Part shown: positions 25,269 through 34,300 of the stretch, piece by piece | How positions within the stretch are numbered: position 1 is the stretch's first letter | How the letters are laid out: each line of letters starts with the position of its first letter | DNA from: Aeromonas veronii bv. veronii | Lineage (GTDB): Bacteria; Pseudomonadota; Gammaproteobacteria; Enterobacterales; Aeromonadaceae | Direction of reading: 5' to 3' | Assembly: GCF_000820225.1 (NCBI RefSeq) | Contig: NZ_CDDK01000012.1 | Span: forward strand, 1 to 37,499 | Length of the DNA: 37,499 nt | Notes under the pieces: model-generated | Told to the model about the DNA's origin: nothing | Database searches by the model: none | What the model saw: the letters and a program-made list of their open reading frames with translations, nothing else | Made by a program: the position numbers and the translations under genes

Positions 25269-26540
25269 ATGCAATACGCCTCTCTCGCGCGCCTCAAGCA
25301 GGCCTTTATCACCGGGATGTGGGCCTCGCTGGTCAGCATCGTTATCGGCTTCGCCTTCAAGGTGTGGCTGGCTCAGTGGGTCGCCAAGGGAGAGCTGGCG
25401 CTGTTCAACAGCGTGGTGGATTTGATCTCCCTCTCCTTTATCCTGATGACAGGTTTTCGCTCTTCCATGGTGGTGAGCTACTCCCAGACCAAAAACGATC
25501 GGGACATCATCAATATCTTCCGCTACTTCCTCATCGGCATCGTGCTGCTCACCTGGGGAGCGGTGATCCCCTATATCAAGCACGGGCTCCATATCCGGGT
25601 GGAGTATCTGCAACTGGTGGGGGTCATCTTCGGGCTGGGGCTCAAGGTCTATTTCACCAATCTGGTGGCCATGTACCGGATGTATGAGCTCTCCAACCGG
25701 GTCACCTGGCTGGAGCCGCTGGCCAACGGTCTGCTGTTTATGGCCTGCTACTTTGGGCTGGGGATGGATGCGCTCCCTTCGCTCTTCTACGGGCTGACCT
25801 TCTCGTCACTCGCCATCGCCGGTTATATGTATGTTTCGCGTCGTCGGGCCATCGCCACCAAGCCGCTGGCCAAGGTGGCGCTCGGCCCCGAGATGGTGAG
25901 CTATGTGAAGAAGAGCTTTACCGCCTCGCTGGAGGCGGGGGCCAGTATCCTGATGATCTACATCACTGTGTTGCTCACCATCCGCCACTTCAGCATCGAC
26001 GAGCTGGGGGATTTTCAGGTGGTGGTGCGCCCCATCTTTACCTATATGACCACCTTGTTTGTCTTCCCCATCTACCGCTTTGTGCTGCCGGAGCTGGCGG
26101 TCAATCTGCGCAATGGCGATCACCACCAGATAAGGTTGATCCGCCGCTGGATCTTCCGCCTCTCCGCCATCGTCAGTCTGGCGTTCTTTGGCTTGATGCT
26201 GCTGGCGGGCAAGCCGCTGGTGTTGCTGTTCTTCCCCGCCGACTACGTGGGGGCGGTGCCTGTGCTGTTCCACTTCTCCATCTTCTTCATCTTTATGATG
26301 CTCAACGGCTATCAGCTCGCCTATATCAAGGCTCACGGCCACTTTACCCAGAGTTTGTTGATCCGGCTGGCGGGCATAGTGGCGCTGGTCGCCGCCTACT
26401 ATCTGGTGGCCGAGTTCACCGCCAACGTGGTGGCGATTATCGTGGCGCTGGGGCTTGGCTATATGGTGATGTTTATTCTCTCGACCCTGGCGGAGCGGCA
26501 GATCTTGCGATCCCTGCCACTGGTGCTGGCGACCCGTTAG
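25269..26540 (+). CDS. Flippase-like polytopic membrane protein (MOP/Wzx-like)
   Basis: A 423-residue inner-membrane protein with about twelve hydrophobic segments spread evenly along its length. It begins with the pattern LKQAFITGMWASLVSIVIGFAFKVWLAQWV, resembling the start of Wzx and other polysaccharide flippases (MOP exporter superfamily: lead-in basic residue, helix, then a charged loop). Members move lipid-linked sugars or lipids across the membrane. No glycosyltransferase or polysaccharide genes flank it, so an O-antigen role is not supported by context. The ribosome site is weak. It ends at a terminator. The superfamily call is moderate and the substrate unknown. Confidence 0.62.
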   Translation: MQYASLARLKQAFITGMWASLVSIVIGFAFKVWLAQWVAKGELALFNSVVDLISLSFILMTGFRSSMVVSYSQTKNDRDIINIFRYFLIGIVLLTWGAVIPYIKHGLHIRVEYLQLVGVIFGLGLKVYFTNLVAMYRMYELSNRVTWLEPLANGLLFMACYFGLGMDALPSLFYGLTFSSLAIAGYMYVSRRRAIATKPLAKVALGPEMVSYVKKSFTASLEAGASILMIYITVLLTIRHFSIDELGDFQVVVRPIFTYMTTLFVFPIYRFVLPELAVNLRNGDHHQIRLIRRWIFRLSAIVSLAFFGLMLLAGKPLVLLFFPADYVGAVPVLFHFSIFFIFMMLNGYQLAYIKAHGHFTQSLLIRLAGIVALVAAYYLVAEFTANVVAIIVALGLGYMVMFILSTLAERQILRSLPLVLATR

Positions 26541-26576
26541 GGTGTGACTCGCCAAGAGCAGGCTTTTGTCAGATAA

Positions 26577-26605
26577 CAAAAAACGCCCGTGCGGGCGTTT
26601 TTTTA
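26577..26605. terminator. Bidirectional terminator between convergent genes
   Basis: Arms AAAACGCCCG/CGGGCGTTTT enclose a 2-base loop with A- and T-runs on both sides, between the flippase-like gene and the rhlE-type gene. Confidence 0.9.
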
Positions 26606-26623
26606 TTGGCGGTGCTGGGCGGC

Positions 26624-27874
26624 TTAGCGTTTGCCCTTGCCACCCTTGTTGCCAGCGAGAGCCTGCTTTCTGGCGCGCTGCTTCTGGGCCGCCTTGCTGT
26701 TGCGGCGCGGCTCGGGCTCGAAGCGGGTGAGATCCGGCTCAAAGCCCGGAAACCACTGCTGGGGCAAGCGGGTGTCGAGCACAGCTTCCACCTTCTCCAG
26801 CAGGGGCGTATCTTCCGGGCTGAACAGGGTAATGGCGAGCCCCTTGTTGCCGGCGCGGCCGGTGCGACCGATACGGTGGACGTAATCCTCCGCCACAAAC
26901 GGGAATTCGAGGTTAATCACGTAGTTGAGATCCGTGATATCGAGGCCGCGAGCCGCCACGTCGGTGGCGACCAGCGCCTGCAAGGTGCCGGCGCGAAACT
27001 CCAGCAGCACTTTTTCACGTGCGCTTTGCGACAGATCGCCGTGGAAGGCCAGCGCATTGATGCCCGATTTGCCGAGCTGCTGGGCCAGCTTGTCAGCCCC
27101 TTGGCGGGTGCGGCTGAAGATAAGCGCCGGTGCCCACCCTTTCACTTTCAGCATGTGTTCGACCAGCGCCAGCTTGCGATCGCTATCCACCGTGTAGACC
27201 CGCTGCTCCACCTCGGCCGCCGTGGTGTTGCGCGGTGCCACTTCAATCAGCTCGGGGTCGCGCAGCAGTACCTTGCTCAAGGCGAACAGGTTGTCGTCGC
27301 AGGTGGCGGAGAAGAGCAGGGTCTGGCGATCCACCGGGAGCTGTTTGAGCAGCGCGGTGATCTCGTCCATAAAGCCCATGTCGAGCATGCGATCCGCCTC
27401 GTCAAACACCAGATGGCGCAGGCTATCCAGGCTCAATGCCCCCTGACGCAGATGGTCGAGCAGACGGCCCGGGGTGGCGATCAGCAGATCCACGCCGTTT
27501 TTCAGCGCATCTACCTGAGCCGCGATGCTCACCCCGCCGTAGACTTGCGTGCTGGTGAGACCGGTGCCCTGGCCGTAGCGCGCCACGCTCTCGGCGACCT
27601 GCACCGCCAGCTCGCGGGTCGGCACTAGCACCAGCGCCCGGATCGGGCGTTGGGATTCCATTTGTGGCTGCGCCAGCAACTGCTCCAGCAGCGGCAGCAC
27701 AAAGGCGGCGGTCTTGCCGGTGCCGGTCTGTGCCCCCGCCATCAGATCCCGACCCGCCAGAATGACGGGGATGGCGCGAGCCTGAATGGGGGTGGGGGCG
27801 GCATAGCCGAGCTCGGTCAGGGTCTGCTGCAAGCGGGGGGAGAGGGCCAGTTCGGCAAAGGAGGCTGTGGACAT
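26624..27874 (-). CDS. rhlE: DEAD-box ATP-dependent RNA helicase, RhlE type
   Basis: A 416-residue cytoplasmic RNA helicase involved in RNA unwinding, such as ribosome assembly or mRNA decay. All motifs are present in order: Q motif (APTPIQARAIP, about 26-36), I (AQTGTGKT), Ia (PTRELA), GG, Ib (TPGRLLD), II (DEAD), III (SAT), IV, V (ATDVAARGLDI) and VI (HRIGRTGR). The C-terminus is a short, basic, RNA-binding tail (RRNSKAAQKQRARKQ, ending in KGGKGKR). Close relatives are RhlE and the SrmB-like group; the exact paralogue is uncertain. Only a short gap separates it from the cyclase gene upstream on the same strand. Confidence 0.93.
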   Translation of the reverse strand: MSTASFAELALSPRLQQTLTELGYAAPTPIQARAIPVILAGRDLMAGAQTGTGKTAAFVLPLLEQLLAQPQMESQRPIRALVLVPTRELAVQVAESVARYGQGTGLTSTQVYGGVSIAAQVDALKNGVDLLIATPGRLLDHLRQGALSLDSLRHLVFDEADRMLDMGFMDEITALLKQLPVDRQTLLFSATCDDNLFALSKVLLRDPELIEVAPRNTTAAEVEQRVYTVDSDRKLALVEHMLKVKGWAPALIFSRTRQGADKLAQQLGKSGINALAFHGDLSQSAREKVLLEFRAGTLQALVATDVAARGLDITDLNYVINLEFPFVAEDYVHRIGRTGRAGNKGLAITLFSPEDTPLLEKVEAVLDTRLPQQWFPGFEPDLTRFEPEPRRNSKAAQKQRARKQALAGNKGGKGKR

Positions 27875-27971
27875 AGGGGCACCAGTCGGGGTTATCGCGG
27901 CCTGCGGCCACGATGCAGTGAGTGATCGTGGCCGCGATGGTAACAGAAGCAGGGGGAGCGGCAGAAGGCGG

Positions 27972-29471
27972 CTATGCCTCTGCGTCGTCCGGCAACGGCC
28001 GGATCAGCCGGATCTTTTTGCCCTCGTAGCAGGCGATGTTGTGCTTGCCGTGCTGTTTGACGTGGTAGAGCAGCTCGTCGGCGAGATGCACTGCCTCGGT
28101 GACGCTGAGGTAGTCGCGAATGCGGATCACCCCGGCGGAGAAGGTGATGGGGGTGGGCAGCTCGGGGATCCCCAATGGGCGATCCAGCAGGCGGCCAGCG
28201 GAGTGGATCATCATCTCGTCATCCTCCATCCCCTTGAACAGCACGATAAACTCCTCGCCGCCCCAACGGATGGCGCTGTCCACCTTGCGGATATTGCTTC
28301 TGAGATGGCGGGCAAAGGCGAGCAGTGCCAGATCCCCGACGCCATGGCCATAGGTGTCGTTGATCGATTTGAAGTTGTCGATATCGAGGATCATCAGGTA
28401 GTCGTGCTCATGGAGCAGACTCTGGCAGAGCACATCCCTGCGTGGCAGCCGGGTCAGGTGGTCGGTGTGCGCCAGGGTGCGCAGCCGCAGGTAGATCTGC
28501 TTCCAGGCCACCATGCCCAGCAACAGCACGATGAGATAGACCTTGAAGGCCGCACTTTGCAGGGCCAGCTTGACGAAATCGACCCAGCTGTAGGACCACT
28601 TCAGATAGAGATCATCCCCCGCCTTGGTGCGCATAAAGGGTTTGCTCAGGCAGAGATGCCTCGGGCGGCAGGGCTCGGCGGCTTCAAACGATATGTTGGT
28701 GCGGGTCGGGTTGATGGTGTCGAAGGGTCGCAGCACATCGTTAAATGCTTCATCGACGGCGATATCGATACCGAGCAGCCCGTATTTGTAACCGCCGCGC
28801 CCCGACTGATGGATGAAGGGGAAGTACATCACTATGGTGTTGCGCATGCTGAAGCTGTCGATCTCGATATCGGAGACAAAGGCTTCATCGGTGCTGCACA
28901 AAGGGCGGCCGGGGGCAAAGCTGGCGCAACCGAAGTAGTGATACCAGGCGGGCAGGGTCATCAGATCCACCTTGATCGGCGCCAGTCTGGCGGGCAGCAC
29001 ATTGTTGTCGGCCACCATGCCGATCAGCCGGTAGTCATTCCAGATGGTGTAGATATTGATCACCTCCGGGTAGGAGAGGGCATAGCGGAAGGTGTTGAGG
29101 ATGTTGGCGGCCGGGTATTGCAGCGGAATATCGGCAAAGCGGTATTTGCTTTTGAGGTCATATCCGTAGAGATAGTCGCTGCCGACGCTATTCGGGGGCG
29201 GTGGCTGATCGAGCAGATGGTGTTGTGCCAGATAGCTGGTGATGTTCTCCACCTTGAGGATCTTGGCTCGCTGGTAGAAGACCTCGAACACGTTCTTCTG
29301 TCTGGCGGTGATGAGATCCATGTCGTGCTGGATAGTGAGATAGGTGTAGTAGAAGACAGTGCCCAGCCCGGTCAGGGCGAGCAGGGCTAATCCGGCCACT
29401 TTGACGATGAACTGGCGAGCAAACGCCAGTGGCCAGCGCAAGGCTGGGGGATTACCTGAAAATAAGGTCAT
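27972..29471 (-). CDS. Membrane diguanylate cyclase with extracytoplasmic sensor domain
   Basis: A 499-residue inner-membrane enzyme predicted to make cyclic di-GMP. A membrane helix (about 20-43, FIVKVAGLALLALTGLGTVF) is followed by an extracytoplasmic domain of about 265 residues and a second helix (about 313-333), then a GGDEF domain (about 340-490). The active site is GGEEF (404-408), preceded by DIDNFKSINDTYGHGVGD. The inhibitory I-site is present as RKVD, five residues before GGEEF, so product inhibition is expected. The sensor has two close cysteine pairs (FGCASFAPGRPLC and EPCRPRHLC) that could form disulfides; I do not recognise its fold. An earlier in-frame start at 29558 exists, but 29471 gives a more normal cytoplasmic tail. 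Confidence 0.9.
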   Translation of the reverse strand: MTLFSGNPPALRWPLAFARQFIVKVAGLALLALTGLGTVFYYTYLTIQHDMDLITARQKNVFEVFYQRAKILKVENITSYLAQHHLLDQPPPPNSVGSDYLYGYDLKSKYRFADIPLQYPAANILNTFRYALSYPEVINIYTIWNDYRLIGMVADNNVLPARLAPIKVDLMTLPAWYHYFGCASFAPGRPLCSTDEAFVSDIEIDSFSMRNTIVMYFPFIHQSGRGGYKYGLLGIDIAVDEAFNDVLRPFDTINPTRTNISFEAAEPCRPRHLCLSKPFMRTKAGDDLYLKWSYSWVDFVKLALQSAAFKVYLIVLLLGMVAWKQIYLRLRTLAHTDHLTRLPRRDVLCQSLLHEHDYLMILDIDNFKSINDTYGHGVGDLALLAFARHLRSNIRKVDSAIRWGGEEFIVLFKGMEDDEMMIHSAGRLLDRPLGIPELPTPITFSAGVIRIRDYLSVTEAVHLADELLYHVKQHGKHNIACYEGKKIRLIRPLPDDAEA

Positions 29472-29597
29472 AGGTGTCTGGGTGCAGTACCGATAGGGGC
29501 GCGGGCGCCATACGGGCAAAGTATACGCGAATGAAATCCCGACAGGATCCACCGACAAACCTTGCCAGAAGCTGAATCCTTCACCACTTATTTATCC

Positions 29598-30062
29598 CTA
29601 CTCCACGATCAGCACGCTTTCGCTGGCCAGATGGTGCAGCCACTCCCTGACGATCAGCAGCACGGCGGCAAAGTGCTCGTCGCGGGGCAGCAAGCTGGCG
29701 GCGAGGGGATCCCCTTCCGCCATGGCGGCCAGCTGGCCAAAGGCTTGCTCCACCAGATCCCGGTCGAGCTGGTTGTCCCCCAGCACTTCGGCCAGCGACG
29801 GCTGGCTGCGCAGGGTCAGCTGCAAGCCGGGCGGGATCTGCGGGGCGATGCGCATCAGCTCATCTTCCACCACCATGATGGCCCGCTCCAGTTCGAGCGG
29901 GGTGGGTGGCGCATTGCGAAACGGTCCGGGCTGGATGGCGTGGGTGCCAAAGGCCAGCGGGTAGTGTGACGGGGCCGCATCTGGCTGGCTCAGCCAGAGC
30001 TGGCTGCTCTGTTCACCAATCTCCAGCAGCAGGGTCATCATCTCCGGTACGGGTTGTGTCAT
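29598..30062 (-). CDS. Conserved-looking hypothetical protein, 154 residues
   Basis: I do not recognise a family. The protein is soluble and acidic, without signal peptide or membrane segment. Its centre has PFRNAPPTPLELERAIMVVEDELMRI (residues about 46-71, two parts), and the rest is mostly helical. Good evidence for a real gene is AGGAG nine bases before ATG and codon use like the neighbours. It is divergent from the SAM hydrolase gene and follows the cyclase on the same strand after a gap of about 130 bases. Confidence 0.7.
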   Translation of the reverse strand: MTQPVPEMMTLLLEIGEQSSQLWLSQPDAAPSHYPLAFGTHAIQPGPFRNAPPTPLELERAIMVVEDELMRIAPQIPPGLQLTLRSQPSLAEVLGDNQLDRDLVEQAFGQLAAMAEGDPLAASLLPRDEHFAAVLLIVREWLHHLASESVLIVE

Positions 30063-30195
30063 GGTGCTGAGCTCCTGTATTGTAAACGTTTTCCCATTCT
30101 GCCTTTGATACCCCCGCTATCGCCGTTTGGCGAGCACAATTTCTGCGAGTCGTCCCTCACTTTGTTGCAAATCCCTTGCAAAAAAATCCACTGGT

Positions 30196-30219
30196 GGCAG
30201 TCTGGATGTCTAAATGGCT
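30196..30219 (+). promoter_or_regulatory. Possible MetJ boxes upstream of the SAM hydrolase gene
   Basis: Three contiguous 8-base units, GGCAGTCT, GGATGTCT and AAATGGCT, match the MetJ consensus AGACGTCT at 5, 6 and 5 of 8 positions. MetJ binds tandem 8-base repeats with SAM as corepressor. The site lies 42 bases before the start codon of a SAM-degrading enzyme, which fits but does not prove control. Confidence 0.35.
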
Positions 30220-30260
30220 ATTGCCGTTTCGTTATCCTCAGATGATTCAGGAGTTCAGAT

Positions 30261-31169
30261 ATGGATATTCGCACCGCTCCCCGCGCCATCGTGCTCGCCC
30301 TCATGCTGGCAAGCGGCATCGCCGCCGCCAACGAAGCGCTGGTGATCCAGACCGATTTCGGCCTCAAAGATGGCGCCGTGTCGGCCATGAAGGGGGTTGC
30401 CTTCGGGGTGGATCGCACCCTGCCGCTCTATGACCTGACCCACGAGATCCCGGCTTACAACATTTGGGAAGCCTCCTACCGCCTCTACCAGACCCTGCAG
30501 TATTGGCCCAAGGGCACTGTGTTTGTCAGCGTGGTTGATCCCGGTGTCGGCACCGAGCGCAAGTCAGTGGTCCTCAAGACCAAGAGCGGCCAATACATCG
30601 TGACTCCGGACAACGGCACCCTGACCCTGGTGGCCGAACACTTCGGCATCGAGGCGGTGCGCCAGATTGACGAGAAGCTCAACCGCCTCAAGGGCTCCGA
30701 GAAGTCCTACACCTTCCATGGCCGCGATGTGTACGCCTATACCGGCGCACGGCTCGCCTCCGGCGCCATCAGCTACGAGCAGGTCGGCCCGCTGCTGCCC
30801 GCCGAAGTGGTGAAGATCCCCTATCAGCCTGCGGTAGCCGAGAAAGATGGCACCCTCAAGGGCACCATCCCGATCCTCGATGTGCAGTACGGCAACGTCT
30901 GGACCAATATCGACGATGCCCTGCTGACCAAGGCGGGGATCAACAAGGGGGATAACGCCTGCATCAAGATCCGCGAAGGGGATGTGGTCAAATATGACGG
31001 CAAGGCCCCTTACGTCAGCAGCTTCGGTGACGTGCCGGAAGGTCAGCCGCTGGTCTACCTCAACAGCCTGCTGCAGGTGTCGGTGGCGCTGAACATGGAC
31101 AGCTTCGCCGCCAAGCATCAGGTGCAATCCGGTGCCAACTGGCATATCAGCCTGAAGAAGTGCTCCTGA
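30261..31169 (+). CDS. S-adenosylmethionine hydrolase (DUF62 family) with signal peptide
   Basis: A 302-residue member of the SAM hydroxide adenosyltransferase (DUF62) family, whose members split SAM into adenosine and methionine. The conserved core is present: TDFGLKDG (31-38), then VVDPGVGTERK with Asp93 and Arg100 spaced seven apart as in characterised members, TPDNGTLT, and FHGRDVYAYTGA with His153. Together these form the Asp-Arg-His triad that activates water. Unlike cytoplasmic relatives (about 260 residues), it begins with a classical signal peptide (APRAIVLALMLASGIAAANEA, cleavage near residue 23), so it should be periplasmic. CAGGAG precedes the ATG. It stands alone and is followed by a stem without T-tract. 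Confidence 0.88.
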   Translation: MDIRTAPRAIVLALMLASGIAAANEALVIQTDFGLKDGAVSAMKGVAFGVDRTLPLYDLTHEIPAYNIWEASYRLYQTLQYWPKGTVFVSVVDPGVGTERKSVVLKTKSGQYIVTPDNGTLTLVAEHFGIEAVRQIDEKLNRLKGSEKSYTFHGRDVYAYTGARLASGAISYEQVGPLLPAEVVKIPYQPAVAEKDGTLKGTIPILDVQYGNVWTNIDDALLTKAGINKGDNACIKIREGDVVKYDGKAPYVSSFGDVPEGQPLVYLNSLLQVSVALNMDSFAAKHQVQSGANWHISLKKCS

Positions 31170-31204
31170 AGATTGTCGGGCTTTCGACAAGCGGGTTTAA
31201 GCAA

Positions 31205-31233
31205 GTGAGGGCAGCCAAAGAGGCTGCCCTCAC
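31205..31233 (+). terminator. Stable hairpin after the SAM hydrolase gene
   Basis: Perfect 12-bp arms GTGAGGGCAGCC/GGCTGCCCTCAC with a 5-base loop, but no T-run follows. It may end the transcript through another mechanism. Confidence 0.5.
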
Positions 31234-31297
31234 TCATTGGGTGGTAAGGCGTGCTGATAAGAAGTTGTTGTCAAAAAGCATATTAATTGAATGCAAT

Positions 31298-31312
31298 TGA
31301 TAATGATTGGTA
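31298..31312 (+). promoter_or_regulatory. Probable Fur box before the peroxidase lipoprotein gene
   Basis: TGATAATGATTGGTA matches the 7-1-7 Fur consensus TGATAATNATTATCA at 11-12 of 15 positions, with a perfect left half. It lies in an AT-rich segment 47 bases before the start codon, a usual place for iron-dependent repression. Confidence 0.5.
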
Positions 31313-31358
31313 TTTGGTTGGATAATCGCGCACTTGTCTGACCACCCAACCATACCGA

Positions 31359-34300
31359 ATGAAAACCAGCCTCTTACTGCTCAGCCTGCTGGCTCTGACT
31401 GCATGCAATGACAATCACAGCAATACGTCTGTGGCCCCCTCACCCGATGTGACCCCACCGGTCGTCAAGCCGACCGAACCGCCCATCACGCAACCAACAG
31501 TGCCGCCGGAAACTCATACCCGGGTTCCTCTGACCATTGAGGTCAATGTGGCTGATCGACTGGGGGCGGGTGCACAGCTCGAGGTGAGACAGGTCGCCAC
31601 CGGGATCCGCGTGCAACAGGCCATCGAACCGGGCCAGCTCACCCGCATCACCTTGCCTGAAGGTCTGCAACTGGATCAGCCGCTGGAGCTGCTCGGTAGC
31701 GACGAGGGCTATCTGCTGCGCGCGGTATCGGTGCGGGTGGCGGATCTCTCGGCCGGGATCACGCTGGCGCGCCGCAACAGCGTGCCGCGGCTGGGGTTGA
31801 ACGAGGAGGAGACGGCGCTCTTCCTGCTGGCGGATCAGAGCGGAGATGGTTCCCTCAGTCAGGCCGAGTGGGGCAGGGCAGAGGAGATCCGCCTGCAACA
31901 ACAGGCGGCTCTTCAGGATTATGCAGCCTTCCTGCTGGCCCAGCGTCAGCCGGGTGCCGTGCTCGACTATACCGACAGCTGGCAGATGCTGCTGGCCCTG
32001 CGCGATGACAAGCAGGCGCGCAGCTGGTATCAGCGCAGCAACAGTGCCCAGATCCAGTCCGCCCGTACCCAGCTCTATCCCGCCAACCCCAGCCAGCCGG
32101 ACGAGCCTGAGACGGCAGATCTGCTGCGCCTCGATGAGCAGGGGCTGCTGGTGGTGCATGGCCCCTGGCAGTGCCTGCACGATGTGCGCACGGTCAGCGG
32201 GGTCAAGGGTAGCCAGTACTGGCTGTATGGCAGTGACACCAGTGCGTTGAAGGTTGCCAGCCAGCCACAACTGGCTGCGGGGCTGACCGCTTGCGGCCGC
32301 AGCGACTGGCGCCTGCCGACCCTTACCGAGTTCGAACGGCTGCTGAGCAGTGACAAGTCGGCATGGCGCTATCCCAATATCTTTGCTGTTAGCCTGCCCG
32401 CCCAGATCTGGCTGCAGGATGGTGCGGGTCAACCCCGTCTCTATCAACTGGCGACCCGAACCTGGCTGGATGAGGGAGAAGGCAGTCTGCTCTGGTATGC
32501 GCTGGCACCCTATCCGGTGCGCCCCTCCGTGGTACGCGATAGCAGCAAGCCGGACATGGCGGCCCTGCGCGCCCAATACAGCGGTTCATCGGCTCAATGG
32601 CCTGCCGCCCGGGTGGATGAAGGGGTGGAATGGCAGGAGCTGGGGCCGCTGCCGGCGGTGCCCTTCCCGGTCGACAACCCCTATAGCCGGGCCAAGGTGG
32701 TGCTGGGTCAGCAGCTCTTTTTCGACAAGCAGCTCTCCAAGGGGCGGAACATCAGCTGTGCCAGTTGCCACGATCCGCAAAAGGGGTGGAGCGACGGCCT
32801 GAGCGTCTCGGTCGGTCATCTGGGCCAGAAGGGCAATCGCAACGCTCCTTCCATCCTCAACAGCGCCTTCAGCTCGACCCAGTTCTGGGACGGGCGGGTC
32901 GCCACGCTGGAGGAGCAGTCGCTTCACCCGATCCAGAACCCCATCGAAATGGCGCTGAGTCATGACGAGCTGCTGGCTCGCTTGCAGGCCAGCCCCGACT
33001 ATCAGGCTGCTTTTGCCACCGCCTTTGGCGATCAGGGGATCACGCTGGAGCGGATCGCCAAGGCGATCGCCACCTTCGAGCGCACCATCATCAGCCGCGG
33101 CAGCGATTTTGAGCGCTTCGTCAAAGGGGATAGTCAGGCTCTCAGTGACAAGGCGCTGTGGGGGATGCACCTCTACCGCACCGATGGCCGCTGCATGAAC
33201 TGCCACTCCGGCCCGCTGCTGAGTCAGCACGGGTTCGAGAGTGTGGGGCTCACCTATTACGGTCGTGGCAAGCTGGAAGATCGCGGGCGCTTCCTGCAGA
33301 CCCGCAACAAGGCGGACATCGGTCGCTTCAAGACCCCCAGCTTGCGGGACGTCGCTTTTACCGGCCCCTATATGCACAACGGCATCTTCCCTATCCTGGC
33401 CCAGCGTATCGGCGGCTCGGTGCAGGGGGTGGTGGCCATGTACAACTTTGGCGTGACCAAGTGGAGCAGCGGGGTCGGCTTCCCGACCGGTGCGGATCAA
33501 TACGATCCCTTCTTCCCCAAAGCCTCCGATCACCTGCATGCTCTTGGCCTCAGCAATGACGAGCTCGATGCCATTGGCGAGTTTTTGCGCAGCGCCTCGG
33601 CCGAGCCGCGCCGCACCCCGGCCACTGTTGCCGAGCTGGGGGTGAGTGAGGCGGATGACCCGACTCCGGTGGGGGCGGTGATCACCGGATTGGCTGTGCT
33701 GCCTGCCCAGCCTCAGCTGGAAGTGGGGCGCTTACTCCCTCTACAACTGCAGTGGCAACTGAGCGATGGCTCTCTCGGCCCGCTCGATGGGCCTGTTGAG
33801 TGGCGCAGCGAACAGCTGGAGTTCGCCACCGTGAGTCCGCAGGGCGAGGTGCGCGGTGTGGCGGTCGGTACGGCACGACTGGTGGCGACCACGGCTCGTC
33901 ACACGTTGAACGTGACGGTGCAGGTGGTCGATGCCCAGCCCGATTTTGCCCGGGGCTGTCGTCAACCCGAGCTGGTGGCGGGCAAGCTGGCCTTTGTCTG
34001 CCAGCTGACCAGGGACGAGGCGGAGCGTCTGTCCATCTCCTATGACGGTGTGAGCAGTGACAGCGATGGTGACTACAATCCCTTCCCGCTGGAGTATGTG
34101 ACCATGGGTCAGGCGCGGGCGCGGGATTACTGCCAGCAGCTGGTGGCGCGCGGCCACGATGACTGGCGTCTGCCGACCCGGGCCGAGCTGGAGGTGCTGT
34201 TTGCCGCCTACAACAAGGATGGCGCGACGGATCAGTTGCTTCAGCAGCAGGGGTGGCCGCTCTACAACCGCTACTGGAGCAGCGATGCGACTGCCAATGA

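Noticed and set aside
27867..29390. 507-codon open frame on the plus strand opposite the diguanylate cyclase
   Set aside because: It is a shadow of the GGDEF protein gene without any recognisable domain or ribosome site.
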